Source of the DNA: Mycolicibacterium sp. MU0053
Lineage (GTDB): Bacteria; Actinomycetota; Actinomycetes; Mycobacteriales; Mycobacteriaceae
Reading direction: 5' to 3'
Assembly (NCBI RefSeq): GCF_963378095.1
Contig: NZ_OY726397.1
Location: 1,178,001 to 1,242,000, forward strand
Length of the DNA: 64,000 nt
Both the position numbers and the translations under genes were made by a program. The stretch's first letter is position 1. The number at the start of each line of letters is the position of its first letter. Shown here in pieces: positions 56,438 through 64,000 of this stretch. Under the pieces are notes generated by a model. It worked only from the letters and a program-made list of their open reading frames with translations, ran no database searches and was not told the DNA's origin.

Positions 56438-57532
56438 TCAGAGCCAGTGGTTGCGGCGAAAGACGCCGTACAGCAGTGAACACACCGTGAGCATCAGCAG
56501 CAGCACCGCCGGATAGGCCCAGGGCTCATTGAGTTCGGGCATGTACTCGAAGTTCATGCCGTAGACGCCGGCGATCATGGTCGGTACCGCGGCGATCGCG
56601 ACCCAGGCCGAGATCTTGCGCATGTCGACGTTCTGTTGCACGCTCACCTTCGCCAGCGCGGCATGCACCAGTGAGGACAGCATCTCGTCGTAGCTGGCGA
56701 TCCGGTCGGCCGCCTGGGTCTGATGATCGAGCACGTCGCGCATGTAGCGGACCAGTTCTTTGGAAAGCAGATCCTTGTATTCGGAGTTGATCCGACCCAG
56801 CTCCACCGAGAGCGGGGCGACCGCGCGGCGCAGTTCCACCACTTCGCGCTTGAGCATGTAGATCTGGCCGATGTCGGTCTTGCTGTTGGTGGAGAACGTC
56901 TCCTCCTCGATGGTGTCGATGTCGGCCTCCATCAGCGTCGTCACGTCCAGATAGCTGTCGACGACGTGGTCGGCAATCGCATGCATCACCGCATACGGCC
57001 CCAACGCCAGCTGCCGCGGCCGGCTTTCGAGGGCTTTGCGGACACCGGCCAACCCGGAGTGCTCGCCGTGCCGAACGGTGACGACGAAATCCGGTCCGAC
57101 GAACACCATGATTTCGCCGGTCTCGACGATCTCACGGGTCAGCAGCACCGACTCGTGTTCGACGTAGTTGACCGTCTTGAGCACCAGGAACAACATGTTG
57201 TCGTATCGCTCGAGCTTGGGGCGCTGATGAGCGTGCACGGCGTCCTCGACTGCCAGCGGGTGGATGTCGAAGACCTCTGCCACCGAATGCATTTGATCTT
57301 CGGTGGGCTGGTGCAACCCGATCCACGCGTAGGCCTTTTGGCCGGCCTGTTCCAGTTCCCGGACGCGGGCGATCGCCTCGATGGGGGTGAACTGACCCGG
57401 CAACCGCGTGCCGTCGTGGTAGACCGCGCAGTCGACCATCGCGCCGGATGGGGGACGTGGGTACCGCTCGGCCGTCGCACGGGTGCGGGTTGCCCTGAGC
57501 AACGCGGGAGGGACGGCACGAAACGGCGGCAT
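56438..57532 (-). CDS. corA: CorA-type Mg2+/divalent cation transporter
   Basis: A 364-residue protein with a large cytoplasmic N-terminal domain, a long stalk helix region (VVELRRAVAPLSVELGRINS), and two C-terminal membrane helices. The first ends with the GMN motif in AGVYGMNFEYMPEL. It forms pentameric channels for Mg2+ (or Co2+). The ATG at 57532 has GGAAGG about 8 bp upstream and follows the family; a longer frame is not homologous. It is the Rv1239c equivalent. Confidence 0.93.
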   Translation of the reverse strand: MPPFRAVPPALLRATRTRATAERYPRPPSGAMVDCAVYHDGTRLPGQFTPIEAIARVRELEQAGQKAYAWIGLHQPTEDQMHSVAEVFDIHPLAVEDAVHAHQRPKLERYDNMLFLVLKTVNYVEHESVLLTREIVETGEIMVFVGPDFVVTVRHGEHSGLAGVRKALESRPRQLALGPYAVMHAIADHVVDSYLDVTTLMEADIDTIEEETFSTNSKTDIGQIYMLKREVVELRRAVAPLSVELGRINSEYKDLLSKELVRYMRDVLDHQTQAADRIASYDEMLSSLVHAALAKVSVQQNVDMRKISAWVAIAAVPTMIAGVYGMNFEYMPELNEPWAYPAVLLLMLTVCSLLYGVFRRNHWL

Positions 57533-57657
57533 GACCAACCTTCCCTTCTGCAGGGTCGAGCGCACCGTGATGTTACGCCGCGGGCCTGCGGACCGTCCCG
57601 TCCTCACGATGGGGGAACCACATTCGGTGAGGTTATCCGGTGCAGTAACCTGGCTCG

Positions 57658-58833
57658 GTGGCCGAATCGGATAGTGCACCGCATCTGGTGCTCACGGACG
57701 AGGAAATTTTCGACGCGCACTTGGGCGGCAAACTGTCGGTGGAGTTGAAGTCGCCGCTGGACACCCAGCGGGCGCTGTCCATCGCCTACACGCCGGGGGT
57801 GGCCCAGGTCAGCCGCGCCATCGCCACCGATGTCACCCTCGCCAAGCGCTACACCTGGGCCAACCGCCTGGTGGCCGTGGTGAGCGACGGGACCGCGGTG
57901 CTCGGTCTCGGCGACATCGGCCCGGCCGCCTCGCTGCCGGTGATGGAGGGCAAAAGCGCGCTGTTCAAGACGTTCGCAGGCCTGGATTCCATTCCGATCG
58001 TGCTGGCCACCAAGGACCCCGACGAGATCGTCGAGACCCTGGTGCGGCTGCGCCCGACGTTCGGCGCGGTCAACCTGGAGGACATCTCGGCGCCGCGCTG
58101 CTTCGAGATCGAACGCCGCGTCATCGAGGCCCTGGACTGCCCGGTCATGCACGACGATCTGCACGGCACCGCGATCGTGGTCCTCGCGGCCCTGCTGGGC
58201 GCGACGAAGGTGGTCGGCCGTGAGATGAGTTCGCTGCGGGTGGTGGTGTCGGGCGCCGGCGCGGCCGGGGTGGCCTGCACCAACATCCTGCTGGCCAGCG
58301 GCGTCTCCGATGTCACGGTGCTGGACTCCAAGGGCATCGTGTCCCGCGAGCGGGAAGACCTCAACAGCTTCAAGGCCGAACTCGCCGAGCGCACCAACCC
58401 CGCCGGGCGGACCGGCGGTCTGGCCGAGGCCCTCGACGGCGCCGACGTTTTCCTGGGAGTTTCGGCCGGGGTGGTGCCCGAGGACATCATCGCGACGATG
58501 GCCCCGAAGAGCATCGTGTTCGCGTTGTCGAACCCGGACCCCGAAATCCACCCCGATGTCGCGCACAAGTACGCGGCGGTGGTCGCGACCGGACGCAGCG
58601 ACTTCCCCAACCAGATCAACAATGTGCTGGCATTCCCCGGCGTGTTCCGCGGGGCGTTGGACGCCGGCGCGCGGCGCATCACCGAGCGGATGAAGGTGGC
58701 CGCGGCCGAGGCGATTCACGCCGTGGTGGGCGACGATCTGGATCCGGAGTACATCGTGCCGAGCCCGCTGGATCCGCGGGTGTGCCCCGCGGTGACCGAA
58801 GCGGTGAGCGCCGCTGTTGAGGACGAGGACTAG
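57658..58833 (+). CDS. mez: NAD(P)-dependent malic enzyme (short form)
   Basis: A 391-residue malic enzyme. It has the catalytic tyrosine segment AYTPGVAQVSRAIATD, substrate/metal residues in VNLEDISAPRCFEIER and PVMHDDLHGTAIV, and the Rossmann motif VVVSGAGAAGVACTN. It oxidatively decarboxylates malate to pyruvate. At this place M. tuberculosis has malate dehydrogenase (mdh, Rv1240), so the gene content differs while the neighbours corA and lpqZ remain. The GTG at 57658 is 125 bp from the divergent corA. The lpqZ gene follows within a few bases. Confidence 0.92.
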   Translation: MAESDSAPHLVLTDEEIFDAHLGGKLSVELKSPLDTQRALSIAYTPGVAQVSRAIATDVTLAKRYTWANRLVAVVSDGTAVLGLGDIGPAASLPVMEGKSALFKTFAGLDSIPIVLATKDPDEIVETLVRLRPTFGAVNLEDISAPRCFEIERRVIEALDCPVMHDDLHGTAIVVLAALLGATKVVGREMSSLRVVVSGAGAAGVACTNILLASGVSDVTVLDSKGIVSREREDLNSFKAELAERTNPAGRTGGLAEALDGADVFLGVSAGVVPEDIIATMAPKSIVFALSNPDPEIHPDVAHKYAAVVATGRSDFPNQINNVLAFPGVFRGALDAGARRITERMKVAAAEAIHAVVGDDLDPEYIVPSPLDPRVCPAVTEAVSAAVEDED

Positions 58834-58836
58834 CCG

Positions 58837-59694
58837 CTGACTGGCATCGGCCGGCTACGCCCCGCACTGTGGGGGGTGCTGGTGGTGTTGGTGCTTGCGG
58901 GATGCGGTGGCCCGCAACCCGGCGACGGTTCGGTGGGCGTCGGTGCCGGCCCGGACCCGGATTCGGTGCTGCTGGCCAATCTGTACGCGGCCGCGCTGCG
59001 GTATTACGGCACCCCGGCCCACGTCGTCGAGCTTTCCGATCCGTTGGCGGGACTGGACTCCGGCGAGGTCACGGTGGTCCCGGGCTACACCGGCCGGCTG
59101 TTGCAGCGGTTTGCCCCCGGCACCCGCGGCACCGGCGATGAGCAGGTGTACAAGGCCATGGTCGGCATGCTGCCCGAGGGGGTCAGCGCCGGCGACTACG
59201 CGACCGCCGCCGAGGACAAGCCGGCCGTCGCGATCACCGAGGCCACCGCAGCGGACTGGGACGGCCGCGATCTGGCGACCATGGTCGAACACTGCGACGA
59301 ACTGCGGCCAGGTGCGCCGCGGGGGATGCGGCCGCCGTCGTCGGTCGGCACGTGCACGCTGCCCGCACCTCGCGAATTCAGCGACGACACAGCGCTTTTC
59401 GAGGCTCTGCAGGCTGACCGCATCAACGTGGCCTGGACCATGACGGCCGATCCGAAGGTGCCCGGCGAGGTGGTGGTGCTGGCCGACCGCAAGCCGAACA
59501 TGGTCCGGGCGCAGAACGTCGTACCGCTGTACCGGCGCAACGAACTGAGCGCGCGGCAGGTGCTGGCGGTCAACGAGGTTGCCGGTGTGCTCGACACCGC
59601 GACGCTCAAACAGCTGCGAAAAGACCTGGCCGCGGGGGCCGATCCGCGCGTCCTGGCCGAGGAGTGGTTGGCGGAGAACCCGCTGGGCCGCTGA
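58837..59694 (+). CDS. lpqZ: Substrate-binding lipoprotein LpqZ (OpuAC/glycine betaine type)
   Basis: A ~285-residue lipoprotein if translation begins at CTG 58837. The frame then reads LTGIGRLRPALWGVLVVLVL then AGC, a good lipoprotein signal with two basic residues and a lipobox Cys. The first ordinary start, GTG 58876, would leave only nine residues before that Cys, too short for export. The mature part has VTVVPGYTGRLLQRFAPGTR and LNEVAG-like elements of the ABC glycine betaine/choline binding (OpuAC) family. It lies 3 bp after mez, and there is a GAGGACGAGG stretch ahead of the CTG. It is the Rv1244 equivalent. Confidence 0.75.
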   Translation: MTGIGRLRPALWGVLVVLVLAGCGGPQPGDGSVGVGAGPDPDSVLLANLYAAALRYYGTPAHVVELSDPLAGLDSGEVTVVPGYTGRLLQRFAPGTRGTGDEQVYKAMVGMLPEGVSAGDYATAAEDKPAVAITEATAADWDGRDLATMVEHCDELRPGAPRGMRPPSSVGTCTLPAPREFSDDTALFEALQADRINVAWTMTADPKVPGEVVVLADRKPNMVRAQNVVPLYRRNELSARQVLAVNEVAGVLDTATLKQLRKDLAAGADPRVLAEEWLAENPLGR

Positions 59695-59699
59695 GCGAC

Positions 59700-60530
59700 T
59701 CAGTGCGCGCCGGGCACCGCCTTGGCCATCGCCTTTGCGACGATCCGCTGATAGCCCGAACCGGTCAGGCGCACGAGCACGTCGAGGACCTTGGCGTCGG
59801 CGCCCACGAGGACCCGCGCCTTCTTCTTGCGCACCGCTTCGAGGATGATCTGGGCGGCCCGTTCGGGGCTGGTGCGCGCCAGCTTTCGGTCGAATTCGTT
59901 GGCCAGTTGCTGCGCGTCGAGGCCCTCGGCGGCGGTGGCGTTGCGGGCGATCGCGGTCTTGATGCCACCCGGATGCACCGTCGTGACCGCGACGTGCGGG
60001 TACTTGGTGAGCATTTCCTGGCGCAGTGCCTCGGTGAAGCCGCGCACGGCGAACTTCGCCGCGTTGTAGGCCGCCTGCCCGGGCACGGAGAAGATGCCGA
60101 ACAGGCTCGAGACGTTGACGACGTGACCGTCACCGGACTCGATCAGGTGCGGCAGGAAGGCCTTGGTGCCGTTGACGACGCCCCAGAAGTCGACGTCCAT
60201 CACGCGTTCCATGTCCTTGTAGGCGGTGACCTCCACATCACCGGAGTAGGCGATGCCCGCGTTGTTGTAAACCTGGTTGACCTTGCCGAAGTGTTCTTTG
60301 ACCTGTCCGGCATAGAGTTCGAACGCTTCGCGCTCGGTGACGTCGAGGCGGTCGGTCTTCACGGGCGCGCCGATGGCCTTGAGTTCGGCCTCGGTCTCGG
60401 CCAACCCCTCGGTGTCGACGTCGCTGATGGCGACCTTGGCCCCGGAGCGGCCGAGTTCGATCGCGAGCGCGCGTCCGATGCCCGAACCGGCACCCGTCAC
60501 GACGCACACTTTTCCGGCGAAGCCCTCCAT
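59700..60530 (-). CDS. Short-chain dehydrogenase/reductase (Rv1245c-like)
   Basis: A 276-residue SDR. The cofactor motif is VCVVTGAGSGIGRALAIELG, then NNAG in QVYNNAGIAYSG, the catalytic serine in VNVSSLFGIF, and YxxxK in AAYNAAKFAVRGF. An Asp after the second strand (ISDVDTEG) suggests NAD(H) preference. The substrate is unknown; the extended C-terminus could be membrane-associated. The ATG at 60530 matches the domain start. It converges on lpqZ, with a 5-bp gap. Confidence 0.9.
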   Translation of the reverse strand: MEGFAGKVCVVTGAGSGIGRALAIELGRSGAKVAISDVDTEGLAETEAELKAIGAPVKTDRLDVTEREAFELYAGQVKEHFGKVNQVYNNAGIAYSGDVEVTAYKDMERVMDVDFWGVVNGTKAFLPHLIESGDGHVVNVSSLFGIFSVPGQAAYNAAKFAVRGFTEALRQEMLTKYPHVAVTTVHPGGIKTAIARNATAAEGLDAQQLANEFDRKLARTSPERAAQIILEAVRKKKARVLVGADAKVLDVLVRLTGSGYQRIVAKAMAKAVPGAH

Positions 60531-60627
60531 GAGCGCACTCCTCGCTTGTTCAACTCGTGTCAAGTAGATCAGATTAGCCGATACCGACGGTACCGGGTTG
60601 GGCCGGGTCGCGGTCTGCTTGGGTAAC

Positions 60628-60653
60628 GGAACACTACGGGCCTACGATGCGTC
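60628..60653 (+). promoter_or_regulatory. ECF-like promoter and near-leaderless start before the DUF732 gene
   Basis: GGAAC (60628-60632), a 17-bp spacer and CGTC (60650-60653) resemble an ECF-sigma promoter. TACGAT (60643-60648) would also serve as a SigA-type TANNNT -10. Either way, transcription would begin at or within a few bases of the ATG at 60658, giving a leaderless mRNA, which is common in mycobacteria. No Shine-Dalgarno is seen. Confidence 0.35.
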
Positions 60654-60657
60654 AATC

Positions 60658-61017
60658 ATGAAGTACTCGCATATTGCGGCCGTTGCTGCGATCGGGCTTT
60701 CGGTGGGACTGGCCACGGCCGTGCCCGCTGCGGCCGATGCGGAAACCGACGCTTTTCTGAATTCGCTGGCCGATGCCGGTATCACCGACATCGATCCGGC
60801 CACCGCAGCGAACGTGGGCCGCGACGTCTGCCCCATGCTGGCCGAACCCGGTCAGCGGATGGCGGATGTGGCCGGACGGGTGTCCGAGTCCATCGGCCGA
60901 CCGCTGGGACCGGCCACGATGTTCACCGGCCTGGCCATCACGTTGTTCTGCCCCAGCGCGGTGGCCTCGGTCGCCAACGGCGAATACCCCGTTCCGCTCG
61001 GGCTGTTCGGCTTCTGA
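60658..61017 (+). CDS. DUF732 small secreted protein
   Basis: A 119-residue protein. A signal peptide (MKYSHIAAVAAIGLSVGLAT, cleavage after PAAADA) is followed by the mycobacterial DUF732 domain DAFLNSLADAGITDIDPATA with two cysteines (VCPML and LFCPSA) likely forming a disulfide. It is extracellular or cell-wall-located. The function is unknown. The ATG at 60658 has no ribosome-binding site and may be translated leaderlessly. It converges on kgd, with a hairpin repeat in the gap. Confidence 0.88.
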   Translation: MKYSHIAAVAAIGLSVGLATAVPAAADAETDAFLNSLADAGITDIDPATAANVGRDVCPMLAEPGQRMADVAGRVSESIGRPLGPATMFTGLAITLFCPSAVASVANGEYPVPLGLFGF

Positions 61018-61032
61018 CCTACCGGTCTTCGC

Positions 61033-61092
61033 GCGAGCGCCCACCGTTGTACGCGACACGCCGCTGCGCGGTGTACAAGGGTGGCCGCTCGC
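61033..61092 (+). repeat. Long hairpin related to the dispersed repeat, copy E (divergent)
   Basis: GCGAGCGCCCACCGTTGTAC (61033-61052) pairs with GTACAAGGGTGGCCGCTCGC (61073-61092) in 18 of 20 positions, around a 20-nt loop. The loop contains CGACACGCCGC, also present in copies B to D. The longer stem suggests a related but distinct form. It lies between the convergent DUF732 and kgd genes and could terminate both. Confidence 0.65.
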
Positions 61093-61104
61093 GCTGAAGA
61101 ACTC

Positions 61105-61176
61105 AGCTCAGGCGAAGGCCTCGCGCTGGTGGGATACTCCTCGGCTGCGCCTTCGCAAGCTCAGGCGAAGGCCTCG
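61105..61176 (-). repeat. 19-bp direct repeat of the kgd 3' end plus stop-codon hairpin
   Basis: AGCTCAGGCGAAGGCCTCG occurs at 61105-61123 and 61158-61176. The second copy holds the last codons and stop of kgd (EAFA-stop on the minus strand), so the gene end was duplicated 53 bp downstream. In addition GCCTTCGC (61149-61156) and GCGAAGGC (61165-61172) form a perfect 8-bp stem across the stop codon. Confidence 0.75.
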
Positions 61177-64000
61177 TCGATGATCTCCTGCTGTTCGACC
61201 GCGTGCACCTTCGACGAACCCGACGACGGTGCCGACATCGCGCGCCGGGAGATCCGCTTGATCCCGGTCAGCTTCTCCGGCAACAACTCTGGCAGGGCCA
61301 GCCCGAAGGTGGGCCAGGCGCCCTGGTTCGCCGGCTCCTCCTGGACCCAGAAGAACTCCGCGGCATTCTGGTAGCCGTCCAGGGTGGCCGGCAACCGGCG
61401 GCTCGGCAGCGGGTACAGCTGCTCGACCCGCACGATCGCGATGTCCTCCCGGTTCTCCTTGGCCTTGCGCGCCACCAACTCGTAGTACAGCTTGCCGCTG
61501 GTGAGCAGGACTCGCTTGACCTTGCTGCGATCACCGACGCCGTCGGCATACGTCGGCTCCTCCAAGACCGAGCGGAACTTCGACTCGGTGAAGTCCTTGA
61601 TGTCGCTGACCGCGGCCTTGTTGCGCAACATCGACTTCGGGGTGAACACCACCAGGGGGCGGTGGATCCCGTCGTAGACGTGCCGGCGCAGCAGGTGGAA
61701 GTAGTTGGCCGGGGTCGACGGCATCGCGACCGTCATGGAACCTTCCGCGCACAGCTGCAGGAACCGCTCGATGCGTCCCGAGGTGTGGTCGGGACCCTGG
61801 CCCTCGTGACCGTGCGGCAGCAGCAGGACCACCTCGGAGAGCTGGCGCCACTTGGCCTCACCCGAACTGATGAACTCGTCGATGATCGATTGCGCGCCGT
61901 TGACAAAGTCGCCGAACTGGGCCTCCCACAGCACCAGCGCCTGCGGGTTGCCCACCGAGTAGCCGTATTCGAACCCGACCGCGGCGAACTCCGAGAGCGC
62001 CGAGTCGTACACCAGGAATTTTCCGCCGCTGGGGGTGCCGTCCTCGTTGGTGGCCAACAGTTGCAGCGGCGTGAACTCTTCGCCGGTCTTGCGGTCGATG
62101 ATCACCGAATGCCGCTGGGTGAAGGTTCCGCGCCGGGTGTCCTGGCCGGACAGCCGGATCAACTTCCCTTCGGCCACCAACGATCCCAGCGCCAACAGCT
62201 CGCCGAAGGCCCAGTCGATCTTGCCCTCGTAGGCCATCTCGCGACGCTTCTCCAGCACCGGCTTGACCCGCGGATGCACCGTGAAGTTCTCCGGGGTCGC
62301 CAGGTGCGCATCGCCGATGCGGGCCAGCATCGACTTGTCGACCGCGGTCACCAGACCGCGCGCCAGTTCCTGCTCGGACTCCACCGACTCGCTGGGTTCG
62401 ATCTCGTGCTTCTCCAACTCGCGCACCTCGTTGAAGACCCGCTCCAGCTGCCCCTGGTAGTCGCGCAGCGCGTCCTCGGCTTCCTTCATCGAGATGTCGC
62501 CACGGCCGATCAGCGCCTCGGTGTAGGACTTGCGGACCCCGCGCTTGCGGTCGATGACGTCGTACATCGCCGGCTGCGTCATCGACGGGTCGTCGCCCTC
62601 GTTGTGACCGCGGCGGCGGTAACACAGCATGTCGATCACGACGTCCTTCTTGAACTTCTGCCGGAAGTCCACCGCCAGCTTGGCGACCCAGACACAGGCC
62701 TCCGGGTCGTCGCCGTTGACGTGGAAGATCGGTGCGCCGATCATCTTCGCGACGTCGGTGCAGTACTCGGAGGAGCGGGAGTCCTCGGGCGAGGTGGTGA
62801 AGCCGACCTGGTTGTTGACGATCATGTGGATCGTGCCGCCGACCCGGTACCCGCGCAGCAGCGCCAGGTTCAGCGTCTCGGCCACCACACCCTGCCCGGC
62901 GAATGCGGCGTCACCGTGCAGCATCAGCGGCACCACCGAGAAGCCGTCGTCGCCGTCGCCCTTGTCCAGTAGGTCCTGCTTGGCGCGCACCAAACCCTCG
63001 AGCACGGGGTCGACGGCTTCGAGGTGGCTCGGGTTGGCGGTCAGCGACACCTCGATGTCGTTGTCGCCGAACATCTGGATGTAGGTGCCCTCCGCGCCCA
63101 GGTGGTACTTGACGTCGCCGGAGCCATGCGCCTGCGACGGGTTGAGGTTGCCCTCGAACTCGGTGAAGATCTGCGCATACGGCTTACCCACGATGTTGGC
63201 GAGCACATTCAGCCGGCCGCGGTGCGGCATCCCGATGACCACCTCATTGAGGCTGTGTTCGGCACACTGGTCGATGGCCGCGTCCATCATCGGGATGATG
63301 GTTTCCGCGCCCTCCAGCGAGAATCGCTTCTGCCCAACGTATTTGGTCTGAAGGAAGGTCTCGAAGGCCTCGGCCGCGTTCAGTCGGCTCAGGATGTACT
63401 TCTGCTGGGCAACCGTGGGCTTCTCGTGCTTGACCTCGACGCGCTCCTGCAACCACTGCTGCTGCTCGGGTTCGAGAATGTGGGTGTACTCCACCCCGAT
63501 GTGGCGGCAGTAGGCGTCGCGCAGCACCGACAGGATGTCGCGCAGCTTCTTGTACTCGCTGCCGGCGAATCCGGCGACCTTGAACTCGCGGTCCAGGTCC
63601 CACAGCGTCAGCCCGTGGGTCAGGATGTCAAGGTCGGGGTGGCTGCGGAAGCGGGAGTTGTCCAACCGCAGCGGATCGATGTCGGCCATCAGGTGGCCGC
63701 GGTTGCGGTAGGCGGCGATCAACTCGATGACGCGCGCGTTCTTGTCGGTGACCGAGTCCGGGTTGTCGATGCGCCACCGAACCGGCTCATACGGAATGCC
63801 GAGTTCGAGGAAGATCTCGTCGTAGAACTCGTCGGCGAGCAGCAGTTCGTGGATGGTGCGCAGGAAGTCCCCGGACTCCGCGCCCTGAATGATGCGGTGG
63901 TCATAGGTGGACGTCAGCGTGATCAGCTTGCCGATGCCCAGGTCCGCGATGCGTTCCGCGCTGGCCCCCTGGAATTCGGCGGGGTACTCCATGGCTCCGA
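61161..64000 (-). CDS. kgd: 2-oxoglutarate decarboxylase/dehydrogenase E1, multifunctional (C-terminal ~945 residues)
   Basis: The frame is open from the stop at 61161 to the window end, so the N-terminus (about 285 residues by comparison with the ~1,230-residue family) is missing. The visible part begins in the E2-like succinyltransferase-type domain ([17 protein letters not shown]) and continues with the E1o domains: [20 protein letters not shown], ThDP-binding [20 protein letters not shown] with [11 protein letters not shown], and the transketolase-like C-terminus [20 protein letters not shown]. It performs oxoglutarate decarboxylation/dehydrogenation in the TCA cycle and is known to be controlled by GarA in mycobacteria. 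The internal ATG at 63992 is not the start. It is the Rv1248c equivalent. Confidence 0.96.
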   Translation of the reverse strand, partial: GAMEYPAEFQGASAERIADLGIGKLITLTSTYDHRIIQGAESGDFLRTIHELLLADEFYDEIFLELGIPYEPVRWRIDNPDSVTDKNARVIELIAAYRNRGHLMADIDPLRLDNSRFRSHPDLDILTHGLTLWDLDREFKVAGFAGSEYKKLRDILSVLRDAYCRHIGVEYTHILEPEQQQWLQERVEVKHEKPTVAQQKYILSRLNAAEAFETFLQTKYVGQKRFSLEGAETIIPMMDAAIDQCAEHSLNEVVIGMPHRGRLNVLANIVGKPYAQIFTEFEGNLNPSQAHGSGDVKYHLGAEGTYIQMFGDNDIEVSLTANPSHLEAVDPVLEGLVRAKQDLLDKGDGDDGFSVVPLMLHGDAAFAGQGVVAETLNLALLRGYRVGGTIHMIVNNQVGFTTSPEDSRSSEYCTDVAKMIGAPIFHVNGDDPEACVWVAKLAVDFRQKFKKDVVIDMLCYRRRGHNEGDDPSMTQPAMYDVIDRKRGVRKSYTEALIGRGDISMKEAEDALRDYQGQLERVFNEVRELEKHEIEPSESVESEQELARGLVTAVDKSMLARIGDAHLATPENFTVHPRVKPVLEKRREMAYEGKIDWAFGELLALGSLVAEGKLIRLSGQDTRRGTFTQRHSVIIDRKTGEEFTPLQLLATNEDGTPSGGKFLVYDSALSEFAAVGFEYGYSVGNPQALVLWEAQFGDFVNGAQSIIDEFISSGEAKWRQLSEVVLLLPHGHEGQGPDHTSGRIERFLQLCAEGSMTVAMPSTPANYFHLLRRHVYDGIHRPLVVFTPKSMLRNKAAVSDIKDFTESKFRSVLEEPTYADGVGDRSKVKRVLLTSGKLYYELVARKAKENREDIAIVRVEQLYPLPSRRLPATLDGYQNAAEFFWVQEEPANQGAWPTFGLALPELLPEKLTGIKRISRRAMSAPSSGSSKVHAVEQQEIIDEAFA

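Noticed and set aside
61203..62972. 589-residue open frame opposite kgd
   Set aside because: Complement of a highly conserved enzyme; no recognisable domain.
63950..63992. Start codon of kgd at 63992
   Set aside because: The frame stays open to the window edge and the protein there is already inside a conserved domain; the true start lies outside.

Overview
This 64 kb window is a high-GC actinobacterial chromosome segment from a mycobacterium, probably an environmental Mycolicibacterium-like species. From recalled gene order, it follows the Mycobacterium tuberculosis block Rv1175c (fadH) to Rv1248c (kgd) with few breaks. GTG and TTG starts are frequent and neighbouring genes often share ATGA or GTGA stop/start overlaps. 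The species is inferred from content only; no search was run.

Layout. 1-2058: an accessory module with a DUF2249 protein diverging from a 7Fe ferredoxin, a cysteine-bearing SufR/ArsR-like regulator, a four-helix membrane protein and a group III truncated haemoglobin; it looks like a nitric-oxide or iron-sulfur stress unit. 2145-8781: YceI protein, PadR-fadH, fdxC and dapC, then an IS1182-family insertion sitting on the dapC stop codon. 8786-13050: proline catabolism (pruC, pruA, pruB). 13051-20140: a secreted protein, NUDIX, fadD36-VOC, lysine biosynthesis genes dapD and dapE, and a large STAND-like ATPase. 20204-28369: LOG protein, fadD6, folP2, gpgS, a DivIVA-like protein, tagA, DUF3117, and the divergent glycogen/MGLP genes glgM and glgC.

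28441-38055 is partly accessory. Next to a DUF4126 protein lies a MarR-controlled pair of translationally coupled fusion genes: Rieske plus glutamate-synthase FMN domain, and Rieske plus ThDP-dependent oxidase-like enzyme. Two isoprenylcysteine-methyltransferase-like genes (one frameshifted) and an ABC exporter with its TetR regulator follow. 38134-46763 is the envelope-stress block: O-methyltransferase, sigE, rseA, htrA, tatB, mrp, a lytic transglycosylase, a DUF1003 protein and an MgtE-N/CBS protein. 46775-48535 is an IS607-type element with a wrecked tnpA and an intact tnpB. 48576-64000 holds a CitE-like lyase, two DUF4190 proteins, the trehalose importer lpqY-sugABC, corA, malic enzyme, lpqZ, an SDR, a DUF732 protein and kgd, which is cut by the window end.

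Two non-coding themes recur. A dispersed ~62-bp palindromic repeat occurs at least four times (a fifth is divergent), mostly between convergent genes and sometimes inside 3' coding ends. Short direct duplications sit at gene 3' ends (fadD6, kgd). The most novel-looking system is the double Rieske-fusion operon at 29.3-33.4 kb. No tRNA, rRNA or CRISPR array was seen.
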